A stretch of 64,000 bases of DNA from Companilactobacillus zhachilii (GCF_003606365.2 NZ_CP031933.2:1798001-1862000); one strand, 5' to 3'. Numbered from the stretch's first letter, positions 1-9,864 are shown. A program made the numbers and translations. The notes: generated by a model from the letters alone, not told the origin.

Positions 1-192
1 AGGAATCTTATCAGGAATAAATAAAATTTTATCGAGATCCAATTGTTCATAAACTTGTTCAGCAATCATCAAATGCCCATTGTGAATGGGATTGAATGCA
101 CCACTAAGAATACCAACATGTTTCTTCTTTGCATTGGTTTGCAATTGTGGTTGAGCCTTAGTTTTTGTAATAACTGATGCTGCAGTATTCAT
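1..192 (-). CDS. nadD: Nicotinate-nucleotide adenylyltransferase, N-terminal part (cut by window edge)
   Basis: The visible 64 codons start at an ATG at 192. After a roughly 25-residue polar leader they carry the nucleotidyltransferase motif GILSGAFNPIHNGH, which is the (H/T)xGH-type NadD signature, followed by AEQVYEQLDLDKILFIP. NadD adenylates nicotinate mononucleotide in cytosolic NAD synthesis. The polar leader (MNTAASVITKTKAQPQLQ) is longer than in many NadD proteins. The rest of the gene lies to the left of the window. The family call is firm; nothing can be said about the missing C-terminus. Confidence 0.88.
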   Translation of the reverse strand, partial: MNTAASVITKTKAQPQLQTNAKKKHVGILSGAFNPIHNGHLMIAEQVYEQLDLDKILFIPDKIP

Positions 193-257
193 AAATTCAC
201 CTGCTTTGACAAACTATTTTCAGTTATTATTATAGCCTTTAATTCAAATATTTACGC

Positions 258-295
258 AAAAACAGTCCATAACCTGCAAATTATGGACTGTTTTG
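258..295 (-). terminator. Intrinsic terminator after malY-type gene
   Basis: Inverted repeat AACAGTCCATAA / TTATGGACTGTT around an 8-base loop, with a run of T on the minus strand. It lies just past the stop codon of the aminotransferase gene. Confidence 0.8.
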
Positions 296-1468
296 TTATT
301 TATTTTGATAATCACGAACTGATTTTTGCAGACGATTCAAACCATCCTGAATCATTTCTGTAGGACTAGCAATATTCATCCGAATAAAATGTCGACCATC
401 GCCACCGTAAACCGAACCTGGTGTAACGATTAAACCACTGTCTTTTCTAATAAATTCAGCGAGTTCAGTCGCATCATCAGTAATTTCGGCCACATCAAAC
501 CACAACAGATATGTGGCTTCACCTTGAACCCATTTAATTTCAGGAATATTTTGTTCCAAAAAGTCCAATACTAATTGACGATTATCACGTAATTTTGTCT
601 TTAAAGCTTGTAACCATTGATGACCCTTTGTATAAGCAGCAATGGTTCCCGGAATAGCCACAAAGTTTGGCTCTGCCAACTCTTCACTATTCAAACCACG
701 ACTAACTTGGCCACGTAAATTGGCATTCGGTACGATAACTGTTGCCGCATGCATCGCCGCTACATTGAAGGTCTTACTTGGTGAAACAGCTACCACAACA
801 TTACTTAGATACTTAGTATCTAATCCAAAAATAGGATTGTATCCAGTCTCGTTCAAAGTTAAATCACCATGAATTTCATCACTAAACAACTTCACATCGT
901 ACTTTTGACACAAACTAGCAATCTTCGTTAATTCAGCGACATTCCAGATTTTACCAACCGGATTGTGAGGATTGCAGAGAATCATCATGTTCGTCAGTGG
1001 ATCACTTAGTTTTTCTTCCAAGTCCGCAAAGTCGATTGAATATTGATGTGTTTTAACATCGTAAATTAAATCATTTGAAACTACATGTCGACCACTATTA
1101 ACGATTGAATTATAAAAAATATTGTAAACCGGAGCTTGAACTAAAATATTATCACCTAATGACGTCAAACGTCGTACGGCCGAGGAAAGAGCTGGAACAA
1201 CCCCTGTAGCGAAAATCATCCAATCTTCCTTAGGGCGAACATTATGTTCTGTTTCATACCAGTCAGCCACAGCCTTGAAATACTCCTTAGGGACTTCCTC
1301 GTAACCAAACAACCCCATTGCAATTTTAGTCTGTAAAGCCTCGATGATTTCTGGAGCCGTTTTAAAATCCATATCGGCAATCGTCATGGGCAATTCATTA
1401 GCTTTAACATCCCACTTAGCCGAATTACCAGCACGTTTTTTATTTAAAGTTTCAAAATCATATGACAT
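296..1468 (-). CDS. patB: PLP-dependent aminotransferase / cystathionine beta-lyase, MalY/PatB family
   Basis: This 390-residue fold-type I PLP enzyme has the usual MalY/PatB length. The PLP lysine is in the motif SPSKTFN near residue 232, NPHNPVGK is near residue 167, and SDEIHGDL carries the conserved aspartate. Members cleave the C-S bond of cystathionine or cysteine conjugates, releasing a thiol, pyruvate and ammonia, and some act mainly as aminotransferases. The ATG follows the stop of the DUF3737 gene directly, and its Shine-Dalgarno site (GAGGTG) lies inside that gene's last codons, so the two are translationally coupled. A terminator follows. The family is clear; the physiological substrate is inferred. 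Confidence 0.9.
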   Translation of the reverse strand: MSYDFETLNKKRAGNSAKWDVKANELPMTIADMDFKTAPEIIEALQTKIAMGLFGYEEVPKEYFKAVADWYETEHNVRPKEDWMIFATGVVPALSSAVRRLTSLGDNILVQAPVYNIFYNSIVNSGRHVVSNDLIYDVKTHQYSIDFADLEEKLSDPLTNMMILCNPHNPVGKIWNVAELTKIASLCQKYDVKLFSDEIHGDLTLNETGYNPIFGLDTKYLSNVVVAVSPSKTFNVAAMHAATVIVPNANLRGQVSRGLNSEELAEPNFVAIPGTIAAYTKGHQWLQALKTKLRDNRQLVLDFLEQNIPEIKWVQGEATYLLWFDVAEITDDATELAEFIRKDSGLIVTPGSVYGGDGRHFIRMNIASPTEMIQDGLNRLQKSVRDYQNK

Positions 1469-2335
1469 TTAGGCACCTCGTTGACAAAGTTCTGAGTTAA
1501 CTTGAATATTAGTTGCATTAGGGTCAATTTCAGGATCATCAAAAATAATCTTTCCAACTGACTCTACCTTGATAACACCATTGATAGGATTCTTGATACT
1601 CATCACATTAGTTGTAATATCGGCATCGATATTTGAACAATATTCAAAAGCTAAGTCAGTCCGCAAAACCTTACAGTTAACCATCTTCAAACCATCAATA
1701 TAGCAAAGACCTTGGTCACTCTCAATCGTACAATTAATCAAAGTAATATTTTTCGTATTCCATGCTAAATATTCACCACTGATTTTTGAATCGTAAATTG
1801 TAACATTTTCACAATTCCAAAAAGCATCCTTTGATACAAAAGTTGAATTGTGAACTTCAACATTTTTGGCACCATCAAACACGTAATTTCCGACAACATT
1901 CAAGTTTTCAGCGTAAATATCACTACTATCTTTACCAAAATAATTGCCGTTGACTTGGACATCTTTTAATTTAATATCATTACAAATCCAAAGTGTTTCC
2001 TCAGCATCAGAAAAGTGAACCTTATTAAGACGAATCTTAGAAGCACGACGAAATAGCTTTGGTGCTTGCAAAGCCGAGTTATTGATTTCAATATCACTGG
2101 TATACCAAATACCTGAACGTGACATTGTTTCAAAAATACTGTTATTAACAGTGATATGTTTTGAATACCATAATGGATATTTCCAAGTAAAAGTAACATC
2201 ATCCAAATCTAAATCATGTGTTTCTTTCAGTGGAGACTCACCTTTACCAAAAGTAGTATCAATTAATATTTTGTCATGTTGTTTAAATAATGGTCGTTCG
2301 CCATCAAAATAACTTTCTTTTATTTGTTTTTTCAT
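1469..2335 (-). CDS. DUF3737 family right-handed beta-helix protein
   Basis: This 288-residue soluble protein opens with KKQIKESYFDGERPLF, typical of DUF3737. Repeated beta-strand rungs rich in N, D, V and I follow (for example ITLINCTIESDQGLCYIDGLKMVNCKV in pieces), predicting a parallel beta-helix. There is no signal peptide or membrane segment. Its stop codon touches the ATG of the MalY/PatB gene, so it is the first gene of a two-gene operon. The pairing with an aminotransferase hints at amino-acid or thiol metabolism, but the function is unknown. The start is supported by AGGAAGT upstream of the ATG. Confidence 0.8.
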   Translation of the reverse strand: MKKQIKESYFDGERPLFKQHDKILIDTTFGKGESPLKETHDLDLDDVTFTWKYPLWYSKHITVNNSIFETMSRSGIWYTSDIEINNSALQAPKLFRRASKIRLNKVHFSDAEETLWICNDIKLKDVQVNGNYFGKDSSDIYAENLNVVGNYVFDGAKNVEVHNSTFVSKDAFWNCENVTIYDSKISGEYLAWNTKNITLINCTIESDQGLCYIDGLKMVNCKVLRTDLAFEYCSNIDADITTNVMSIKNPINGVIKVESVGKIIFDDPEIDPNATNIQVNSELCQRGA

Positions 2336-2434
2336 AAAATACTTCCTAATTTATTTATTATTTCAAGAATTATTCTAATCATGACTCATAAATATGTGAA
2401 ATACTTATCCAGAATGTTTAACCATACATAAAAG

Positions 2435-4234
2435 TTATAGTAGTTCTGTATCAGCTGACTGCAAGGCATATAGCTCGGCATAATGACCACCTTTAGCCAA
2501 TAATTCCTCATGTGTACCACGTTCAATAATCTGCCCATGATTCAAAACAAGAATTTGATCAGCATCTTGAACCGTCGATAATCGGTGAGCAATCGCAATC
2601 GTTGTCCGATCATCACGCATCTTCGACATCCCTACGGTAATACTTTGCTCAGTCTGAGGATCAATATTGGCAGTTGCCTCGTCCAAAATCAAAATCTTAG
2701 GGTTACGAACAATGGTTCTAGCAAACGAAATTAATTGACGTTGACCGGTAGAAAAACTGGCCCCTCGTTCACTGACCTTGGCATGATATTTTCCTGGCAA
2801 ATTCTGAATAAAATTATCAGCGTCCACAAATTTACCAGCTTGCTCAATTTGTTCATCAGTAATCTTGTCGTCAAACATTCGAATATTCTTAGCAATATCA
2901 CCATAGAAAAGATAAGGTTCCTGAATAACTAGCCCCATTTTTTTACGCAATTCTTGAGTTGAATAATCACGAATATCATGATCATCAATCAAAATCTGGC
3001 CTTCACCAAATTCGTAAAAGCGCAACATAATATTAATGATTGAACTCTTACCACTACCCGTATGACCAACAAAGGCCACTGTTTGACCAGGTTGAACAAC
3101 AAATGAAACATCTTTTAAAACTGGCACTCCAGGTTCATAAGCAAAGGTAACATGTCTGAATTCAATTTTACCTTCAGTAATCGTTGCTAAACTGGATTCA
3201 TTTTGTTGTGGAGCCGTCGCTTGATTACCAAACAGGTGTAACAACCGATACCCGGCAATCATTCCGTCTTGGAAAAATGACAAAAAGTTCATTACATCTG
3301 AAAGCGGATTAAAGAAGTTCTCCTGATATGTCAAGAAGGCATAAATTACACCAGCTTGGACCAAAACATGCGTACTCTCTATCCCAAAGCCACTCAATGA
3401 GACTACTTCTGCTAAGGCAAACATCAAACTGATTGTGGGATAGAGTAATAGCGCATTGATATTGATCATCTTATTTCTCATCAAGAAATAAGCACCATTC
3501 CGATCTTCAAATTCATTTGTCATTCGTTTTTGTTGACCGAATTGTTGGATAATATTAATTCCCATTAACGATTCGTTCAATTTGGTATTGATCTGACTCA
3601 AATATTCACGTAAATTTTGATAAATCTTTGAACTTAACCTTTGATACAGCCAAACTACGAAGTACAAAGCCAAAACAAATAACGCTGTTGCCAAAGCTAA
3701 ATAAAGATTAACTGAAACCATGGCAATAAAGGCTGAGATCATGGAAAAAGCTGCCACAATAATCCACAAAAAGAGATACCAGAAATCAAATAGAGTTTTT
3801 GTATCATTGGTGACCCGTGAAACAATTGAACCAGCCGGCGTTTTATCAAAATAGCTCAGGCCCAGCGTGTGAATCTTAGCAAAAATATCACTCCGGACTT
3901 TTTCCAAAGTTCGTTCAGCTCCCATTGAAAAGAAGAAGATTTGAACAAATTGCGTAATAGCTTTCAAAACAGTTGCTATCGCATAGACTGCTGCGAAGAC
4001 TAAAATCATTTGCATATTCGTACTCATATTAGTCAAATAATGGTCCATAAAGTACTGCAACATCCGCGGTAACAACACATTGATAACACTCAACAACAGT
4101 GCAAAGAAAATTGAAATTCCAAATTGAAATTTGAAATACTTAGCAAAACTGAACAGTTGTTTCATAATCGTGCGTCGTTCTTTGCCACTCAACGCATGAA
4201 TTTTTGCTAAAGTGTCCTTAACATCATTTTTCAT
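2435..4234 (-). CDS. ABC exporter half-transporter, heterodimer subunit with the catalytic Walker B glutamate
   Basis: This 599-residue protein has an N-terminal six-helix exporter domain (about residues 25-320) and a C-terminal ATPase with Walker A GHTGSGKSS, Walker B LILDEATANID (intact catalytic Glu) and H-loop IAHRLST. Its signature motif is degenerate, FSTGQ instead of LSGGQ. The partner upstream has a canonical LSGGQ but Asp in place of the catalytic Glu. That split is typical of asymmetric heterodimers such as LmrCD, BmrCD and YheIH. The gene overlaps its partner by 11 bases (4224-4234) and has its own SD. The probable role is drug or lipid export across the membrane; the substrate is unknown. 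Confidence 0.92.
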   Translation of the reverse strand: MKNDVKDTLAKIHALSGKERRTIMKQLFSFAKYFKFQFGISIFFALLLSVINVLLPRMLQYFMDHYLTNMSTNMQMILVFAAVYAIATVLKAITQFVQIFFFSMGAERTLEKVRSDIFAKIHTLGLSYFDKTPAGSIVSRVTNDTKTLFDFWYLFLWIIVAAFSMISAFIAMVSVNLYLALATALFVLALYFVVWLYQRLSSKIYQNLREYLSQINTKLNESLMGINIIQQFGQQKRMTNEFEDRNGAYFLMRNKMININALLLYPTISLMFALAEVVSLSGFGIESTHVLVQAGVIYAFLTYQENFFNPLSDVMNFLSFFQDGMIAGYRLLHLFGNQATAPQQNESSLATITEGKIEFRHVTFAYEPGVPVLKDVSFVVQPGQTVAFVGHTGSGKSSIINIMLRFYEFGEGQILIDDHDIRDYSTQELRKKMGLVIQEPYLFYGDIAKNIRMFDDKITDEQIEQAGKFVDADNFIQNLPGKYHAKVSERGASFSTGQRQLISFARTIVRNPKILILDEATANIDPQTEQSITVGMSKMRDDRTTIAIAHRLSTVQDADQILVLNHGQIIERGTHEELLAKGGHYAELYALQSADTELL

Positions 4235-5984
4235 GACCTAACCTCCCTTCAATTTCAGCATTTTTCGTTTGTAAATTAAAGGTTTGTGCATACCATCCAG
4301 GTTGATTCAAGAGTTCTTGATGTGTCCCCTGTTCAACGATAGTTCCACCATCAACGACAATAATTTCATCGGCATTTTCAACTGAACTTAACCGACTAGC
4401 AGCGATAATCGTCGTACCATTTTGGCGTTCTTTAGCAATTTGAATTTCAATATTACGTTCCGTTTTGGAATCAACCGCGGACAATGAATCATCCAAAATT
4501 AATAATTTAGGATCACTCAACATTGCTCGTGCGATTGATAAACGTTGTTTCTGACCACCAGAGAGAGAAACTCCCAGTTCACCAACTTGTGTATCGTAGC
4601 CATCTGGCATTTGTTGAATATCATTGTCTAAATCAGCAATAAAACTGGCTTTTTGCACCTCTGATTGTGTAGCCGTAATATTGGCGAATCGAACATTATC
4701 ACGAATACTAGTTGAGAATAAGAAGTTAGTCTGTGGGACATAACCAATCATATCGAGATAACTGTTGATTTCATATTTGCGAATGTCGATATTACCAACT
4801 TTAATATCTCCGTCATAATGATCAAAGTCACGCATCAAAAGACTAATAATGGTCGATTTACCACCACCAGTTGGACCGACAATTCCCAGTGTTTTTCCAA
4901 CTCCTAGTTTGAAATCGACGTCATGCAAAGCAATCGCCTTATCATCAGGATAGTGGAATCGCTTAATTTCAAAAGCAATTTCTCCACCTGGAACTGTTGT
5001 TAAGGCATCCTTCGCTTCAACTAATGATGATTTCTCAGACAATAGATCCATAATTCGATCATAACTAGCTGAACCACGTTCCAATAAATTGAACAGACTC
5101 CCGACCGCATACATCGGCCAAGCTAGATTAGCCATATAGGAAATAAATGAAACCAACTGTCCAATCGTGATATTTTTATGAAGAACATTCATTCCGCCAA
5201 CGATGATAATTACCATATAAGAAATACCCATGATAATTGTTGTTAGCGGATCAAACATGGCGTCCAGCCGATACGTCTTTTTGTTGGCTTTAATATTTTT
5301 ATGAACATATTTATTAAAATCAGCAACATCTTCTTTTTCTTCACCTAACGACTTTAATACCTTAATTCCCACGACACTCTCTTGGGTCTTATTATTAATA
5401 CTTGAAAATGCCGCCTGTGAATCCTTAAAGGCTTTATGAATTTTGGTACCTAAAACTCGTGCCATTACTCCCAATAGCAACAATGGCGATGCTGCCATCA
5501 AGGTCATTTTCCAATCAATCAAAAATCCCATCGCTAAAATCATGGATGTCCCGGTGATAATTGAATCAGCTAATGTCAAAATACCTGGTCCCGCGACCGA
5601 CCTGACCGCATCAATATCGTTAGTCGCATGTGCCATTAAATCTCCAGTTCGCCATTTTTGATAAAAAGTTGAATCCATCTTCATAAAGTGGCGAAAAAGT
5701 CGACTACGCAACTCACGTTCCAAAACAAAGGAACTTCCATAAATCATCTTTTGCCAAAGGAAACGCAACAAGTATTGCAAAATTGCGACGACAAACAAAA
5801 TGACCATATTAATGGTCAAATATTTGATCGTTAAATTTTTTCTACTGACACTATCGACAACATTACCAACGATTCGTGGTGGTACAACGTTACAAAAAGC
5901 AACCAATAGTAAAGCAATAACTCCGATTAAATATTGTTTCCATTGTCTTTTAAAAAACCAACCTAATCTTGTAAAAATCCCCAT
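4224..5984 (-). CDS. ABC exporter half-transporter, heterodimer subunit with degenerate Walker B
   Basis: This 586-residue protein is an N-terminal transmembrane domain fused to an ATPase with Walker A GPTGGGKST and signature LSGGQKQRLSIAR. Walker B reads LLILDDSLSAVD, so the catalytic Glu is Asp, marking the degenerate subunit of a heterodimer. I chose the ATG at 5984 (MGIFTRLGW) because AGGTGGTGAG lies just upstream. An in-frame GTG at 5996 would sit inside that SD. It is the first gene of the exporter operon and overlaps the next by 11 bases. Confidence 0.92.
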   Translation of the reverse strand: MGIFTRLGWFFKRQWKQYLIGVIALLLVAFCNVVPPRIVGNVVDSVSRKNLTIKYLTINMVILFVVAILQYLLRFLWQKMIYGSSFVLERELRSRLFRHFMKMDSTFYQKWRTGDLMAHATNDIDAVRSVAGPGILTLADSIITGTSMILAMGFLIDWKMTLMAASPLLLLGVMARVLGTKIHKAFKDSQAAFSSINNKTQESVVGIKVLKSLGEEKEDVADFNKYVHKNIKANKKTYRLDAMFDPLTTIIMGISYMVIIIVGGMNVLHKNITIGQLVSFISYMANLAWPMYAVGSLFNLLERGSASYDRIMDLLSEKSSLVEAKDALTTVPGGEIAFEIKRFHYPDDKAIALHDVDFKLGVGKTLGIVGPTGGGKSTIISLLMRDFDHYDGDIKVGNIDIRKYEINSYLDMIGYVPQTNFLFSTSIRDNVRFANITATQSEVQKASFIADLDNDIQQMPDGYDTQVGELGVSLSGGQKQRLSIARAMLSDPKLLILDDSLSAVDSKTERNIEIQIAKERQNGTTIIAASRLSSVENADEIIVVDGGTIVEQGTHQELLNQPGWYAQTFNLQTKNAEIEGRLGHEK

Positions 5985-6092
5985 AAATCTCACCACCTAA
6001 AAAATGTGCTTAGCTAATACTTTACTACTTCTTATTAAAAAAGTGGTTGTTAGTATGCACTTATATTAATCTTTTTTAATTTAATTAGAAAG

Positions 6093-6134
6093 AAAAGACG
6101 ATTTTCTCAGTTTTTAACTGGAAAATCGTCTTTT
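6093..6134 (-). terminator. Terminator after lactate oxidase gene
   Basis: A perfect 14-base inverted repeat (AAAAGACGATTTTC / GAAAATCGTCTTTT) with a 14-base loop, ending in T runs on both strands. It lies between the oxidase stop and the ABC exporter promoter. Confidence 0.85.
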
Positions 6135-6195
6135 TAAGTCTATCTATCTTTGATTTAAGCATTAAAATTCAAAGCACTTACTGAATCACTAAATT

Positions 6196-7302
6196 TTAAT
6201 CTAACAATTCAGTATTCTTAACATCGTCAATTGTCTTAGTACCAGCAAGTTGCATAGTAATTGCTAGTTCCTTGTTCAAATGTTCGATAACATCAGTAAC
6301 ACCCTGAGCACCACCGAGATTCAATCCATAAATAATTGGACGACCTAGAGCAACTAAGTCAGCCCCACTTGCCAGAGCTTTGAAGACATGTTCACCACGA
6401 CGAACACCACTATCAAAGACAATTGGCACACGTTTGTCGACTACTTCGGCAATATATGGAAGTAGCGCAAATGAAGCAGGTCCACCATCTAGTTGACGAC
6501 CACCGTGATTTGAAACCCAGATGCCATCAGCACCAAATTGAATAGCTAGTTCGGCATCATCTGGTGATTGGATACCTTTAACAAAGACTGGCAATCCTGA
6601 CATATCTTTGATCTTTTGAATATCTGTAGGGACGATTCCTTGCTTAGCTGAAGCGTAAATTTCACTGATACCTTTACCTTCGCCATCCCCAGCCGAATAA
6701 CCAGCTAAATTAGGCATTGGTAATGGAAATTGGAACTTATTGATGACATCTGCTTCACGATAACCGCCAAGGGTTGAGTCAACTGTCATAATAATAGCCT
6801 TAGCACCAGCTTTAACAGCTTTCTTAATTAAAAATTCATTGAACTTGTCATCTTTACTCATATACAATTGGAAAAACATTGGTGAATCTGGAGCAGCGGC
6901 GGCCGCATCTTCAACCGATGTACTTGCGTATGTACTAATTGAGTAAATTGAACCGGCAGCAGCAACACCTTTAGCAGTATCAGTTTCACCCTTAATGTGA
7001 GCCAAACCTTGAGCTGCAGATGGAGCTTGAATAATAGGAGTCTTCAAATCAATGTCCCATAACTTTGTACTCAAATCAGCATGGTCGATGCCTTGCAAAA
7101 CACGGGGCATGATTTCTTTGTCATTAAAAGCTTCAGTATTTTCGTTAAGTGTCCACTCATCCTCAGCACCACCACGAATATAACCAAAAGCACCCTTTTC
7201 GTTACTCATATGATCTTTAACACGGCCTTCAAGACTAGCCAAATTTACAATATCAACATGATTCTCAGCTGTACTTGCTTCATACTTTTTCTTATTCATC
7301 AT
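6196..7302 (-). CDS. lctO: L-lactate oxidase / FMN-dependent alpha-hydroxy-acid oxidase
   Basis: This 368-residue TIM-barrel flavoprotein carries the family signature SNHGGRQLDGG with the catalytic His and substrate Arg near residue 260. FDSGVRRGEHVFKALASGAD forms the FMN phosphate site, and VDSTLGGYREAD is a loop typical of lactate oxidase. The enzyme oxidises L-lactate with O2 to pyruvate and H2O2 in the cytosol. The SD is GGAAAGGGA about 10 bases before tandem ATG codons; the second at 7299 is an equally good start. It is a single gene with its own terminator. A closely related 2-hydroxy-acid oxidase is the alternative. Confidence 0.9.
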   Translation of the reverse strand: MMNKKKYEASTAENHVDIVNLASLEGRVKDHMSNEKGAFGYIRGGAEDEWTLNENTEAFNDKEIMPRVLQGIDHADLSTKLWDIDLKTPIIQAPSAAQGLAHIKGETDTAKGVAAAGSIYSISTYASTSVEDAAAAAPDSPMFFQLYMSKDDKFNEFLIKKAVKAGAKAIIMTVDSTLGGYREADVINKFQFPLPMPNLAGYSAGDGEGKGISEIYASAKQGIVPTDIQKIKDMSGLPVFVKGIQSPDDAELAIQFGADGIWVSNHGGRQLDGGPASFALLPYIAEVVDKRVPIVFDSGVRRGEHVFKALASGADLVALGRPIIYGLNLGGAQGVTDVIEHLNKELAITMQLAGTKTIDDVKNTELLD

Positions 7303-7523
7303 TATTAGGAATCCCTTTCCATTACTATTTAATTAACTAACACGATCAGTTTAGCCTAAGTTTTTAAATAATGCTGGGATTTGTTCCGGATTTTATCAAT
7401 TAATTTTAATATTAATTAAATAATTTATTTTATACAAAAAGCGACATATTTTCAGTCTATAAAGTCCGAACTGAATTGGCGATTTACCAAACATATCATC
7501 CATAAAATATTGCCTGATAAAAT

Positions 7524-7573
7524 AAAAAGCTTATATGAAAGAGACTGCAAGTCACTTTCATATAAGTTTTTTT
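7524..7573 (-). terminator. Long hairpin terminator after CPBP protease gene
   Basis: CTTATATGAAAG pairs with CTTTCATATAAG and continues inward through GACT/AGTC around a GCA loop, with one mismatch. T runs flank it. It overlaps the stop codon of the protease gene. Confidence 0.85.
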
Positions 7574-8237
7574 ACACAATTAAAAGAAATGTTAAAGAAT
7601 CCCACACGCAATGTAAAATTATTGATGGCCAAATATTTTTAGACTTTGTAAATATCCAACCCATTAATGTCCCAATTACTAAAACAGTCAAAATGTTTAT
7701 TATCCAAGCAGAAATATTCATATTGGATACAAAATATACCGGCAGATGTATCAGCAAAAACATAGTTGTTGATATAAAAATAGCCGACCATTTTTTTACT
7801 TTTGTTAAAAGTATATTTAAATACCCTGCCCTAAATACTAATTCTTCGAAGAATCCAGCGCCAAATACAATACCAAGTAATTGACCACCTCGTGTCGTGA
7901 ATGGATGATTAATTAACTTAATTCCATGTTTGGAAGATATTGCACTAATAAACAAATAAGTCAAAAAAATTACTAATAGTATCCAGAATTCTTTGGGGAA
8001 ATTACGATTAAATAATTTTTGTCTTTCTATAAATAACTGCTTTTTAAAAGTATGCAGTAACCAAAAAGTTAAAGTCAACCACACTACGCCTTTAATGACA
8101 AAATTAATTAATAAATCGTAAGTCGATGTAAATTGTGGCAGTTTAATAATAATTGAATACAAGAATGTCTGTACAATTAACCAAATTACCCAAAATCCAA
8201 TGTAACTTCCCCAAAAGAGCCTTGATTTGTTTTCCAA
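7572..8237 (-). CDS. CPBP family intramembrane glutamic endopeptidase
   Basis: This 221-residue membrane protein has about six or seven hydrophobic segments. The CPBP/Abi catalytic motifs are present: EELVFRAGYLN (EExxxR), then LLIHLPVYF and ILHCVWDSL with the two conserved His. Relatives process prenylated CAAX-like proteins or are encoded with bacteriocin loci as immunity factors. No bacteriocin gene lies beside it here, so its target is unknown. It is a single gene with a strong terminator. Confidence 0.85.
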   Translation of the reverse strand: MENKSRLFWGSYIGFWVIWLIVQTFLYSIIIKLPQFTSTYDLLINFVIKGVVWLTLTFWLLHTFKKQLFIERQKLFNRNFPKEFWILLVIFLTYLFISAISSKHGIKLINHPFTTRGGQLLGIVFGAGFFEELVFRAGYLNILLTKVKKWSAIFISTTMFLLIHLPVYFVSNMNISAWIINILTVLVIGTLMGWIFTKSKNIWPSIILHCVWDSLTFLLIV

Positions 8238-8331
8238 AAGAATACCTCCAAGTATCTTTTTTAATATACAAAATAACTGAACTTTTTTGAAAAATTTTTA
8301 TTAAATCACCTTTTCCTCGTAAATCTTATAC

Positions 8332-8511
8332 TTATTTTTGACCAAGTGCATTGCTTAAATGCAAATAAACCACAAAATGAAAACTAATCCTCGCCAACAA
8401 AAAGATTGCCCCTAGTGGCACAAAGAATAATGACGATAAAATTGCCAAAACATACAACGTTATACTGATTAATGGATCAAAACGACTTTTGGAAAAATCG
8501 GCACGTTGCAT
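8332..8511 (-). CDS. Small two-helix membrane protein (59 aa) downstream of the antiporter
   Basis: A 59-codon reading frame starts with ATG at 8511, five bases past the antiporter stop (8517), and runs co-directionally. The product begins MQRADFSKSRFDPLIS and then has two hydrophobic stretches (about residues 15-30 and 31-53) before a polar end. The spacing suggests co-transcription and coupling; its own SD (GAGCGG) is weak. The length, membrane character and absence of any competing gene support it as real. It could be an accessory subunit of the antiporter. No family is recognised. Confidence 0.55.
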   Translation of the reverse strand: MQRADFSKSRFDPLISITLYVLAILSSLFFVPLGAIFLLARISFHFVVYLHLSNALGQK

Positions 8512-8516
8512 CCGCT

Positions 8517-9680
8517 CTATTCGGTCTCTTTTTGCTTACTTAATATCTTATTGAACAAAATTGGACAAATTAAACATGTGATAATGGCGGCCAAGGTAAT
8601 CGCCCCTGATTGAGCCGTTGTAATTAATTTCAAATTACGACCAACTTGTAAGATTGGTAAAACCAAGGTTATCGTTGTTGATGTCACAATAGCAGCTGCG
8701 ACGGAATAGCGATTACCAAATTGCCTACGAAAGACAAAAAAGACAATTGCTTTTGATAGTAGAAAAGCAATTAAGAAAAGCGGAATCAGCATTAAGGCTT
8801 CTTTATTCGTAAAGAGTGTTCGCAAATTCAAATTAACACCAGTCGTGATGAAGAAAACAGGAATGAAGAATCCATATCCCATCGAACTTAATTTAGCTTC
8901 TGTATCTGGCTTGGGTTTCAATAACTTCATAACAGCCCCAGCTAAAAATGCTCCTAAAATACTTTCGGCACCGATTTGTTCAGCAAATGTCACTAAGACA
9001 AAAATTAAAAAGAATGCCAGCCGAATATCCAATTGTGTCGTTGATTTATCAATTCTTTCAAAAAATACATAAACTCGATTGAACCGATGCAACAAGACGA
9101 TTGCAATGATGAAAATCACTGGCAATCCTAAAACAGAAATATAATGTTGCTGCTTAACAGCTGAATAAATAGTCAATCCGACTAAGGGAATAAATTCACC
9201 AAAAGCTGAAGTCAGTAAAATAGTCTGTCCGTATTTAGTATCCAGTAGCCCAACTTCTTTTAATAACGATATAATTACGCCTAAAGCAATCGTACTGAAC
9301 AAAATGACGGCCAAAATAAATTGATTAAAAATACCCGTGGCGTATAAAATGCCACTCAAAACTATCGACATAATAAATATTGAGATAAATCCTGCAAAAG
9401 CAGTCCCTAGCGGTGAAAAATCATCTTTATTCTTCTTTGGCTCCAACAATGAAAAATCAATTTCCATCCCGCCTAAGAAAATAAGCATGATCACACCCAA
9501 GTCAGCAATGTATTGCACGCTGACATCAGGATGAACAATATTAAAACCAGTTTTACCAATAATTATCCCCATAATAATTTCAGAAATAGCCGTTGGCATT
9601 CTAGTTAAATGAAATTTAGCAGTAATCAGCGGTGTCGCTAATGCTGCAAATAAAACAATTAGTAATGCAAATTTTTCCAT
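8517..9680 (-). CDS. Cation:proton antiporter, CPA2 family (NapA/KefB-like membrane domain)
   Basis: This 387-residue protein has about 12 transmembrane helices. It opens with LLIVLFAALATPLITAKFHLTRMPTAISEIIMGIIIGKTG, the CPA2 N-terminus, and contains GVIMLIFLGGMEID and AESILGAFLAGAVM, which fits the family's proton/cation-binding helix. There is no C-terminal TrkA-N domain, so it is the short NapA-like type, not full KefB. It would exchange Na+ or K+ for H+ in the plasma membrane. A small membrane protein gene follows five bases downstream. Confidence 0.85.
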   Translation of the reverse strand: MEKFALLIVLFAALATPLITAKFHLTRMPTAISEIIMGIIIGKTGFNIVHPDVSVQYIADLGVIMLIFLGGMEIDFSLLEPKKNKDDFSPLGTAFAGFISIFIMSIVLSGILYATGIFNQFILAVILFSTIALGVIISLLKEVGLLDTKYGQTILLTSAFGEFIPLVGLTIYSAVKQQHYISVLGLPVIFIIAIVLLHRFNRVYVFFERIDKSTTQLDIRLAFFLIFVLVTFAEQIGAESILGAFLAGAVMKLLKPKPDTEAKLSSMGYGFFIPVFFITTGVNLNLRTLFTNKEALMLIPLFLIAFLLSKAIVFFVFRRQFGNRYSVAAAIVTSTTITLVLPILQVGRNLKLITTAQSGAITLAAIITCLICPILFNKILSKQKETE

Positions 9681-9830
9681 AATAATAGCCTCTTCTAACC
9701 TGATACTCTAGCATTCTATCAGAATGAAAAAATAAATGGATTCAAATCTTAATAGATTTTTTTAGATTTGTTGTCTCCAAAATGTATAAAACTTAACTGA
9801 CAGTTGCTATTATCTAATTTTGGAAATACC

Positions 9831-9864
9831 AAAAAAGATACCTGAATAATTCTCAGATATCTTT
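9831..9864 (-). terminator. Terminator after azlD
   Basis: Stem AAAGATA..CTGA / TCAG..TATCTTT with a T run on the minus strand, overlapping the last bases of azlD. Confidence 0.7.

Noticed and set aside
7510..7884. 124-codon frame antisense to the CPBP gene
   Set aside because: It begins in the terminator hairpin and runs opposite the conserved EELVFRAG and HCVWDS motifs.
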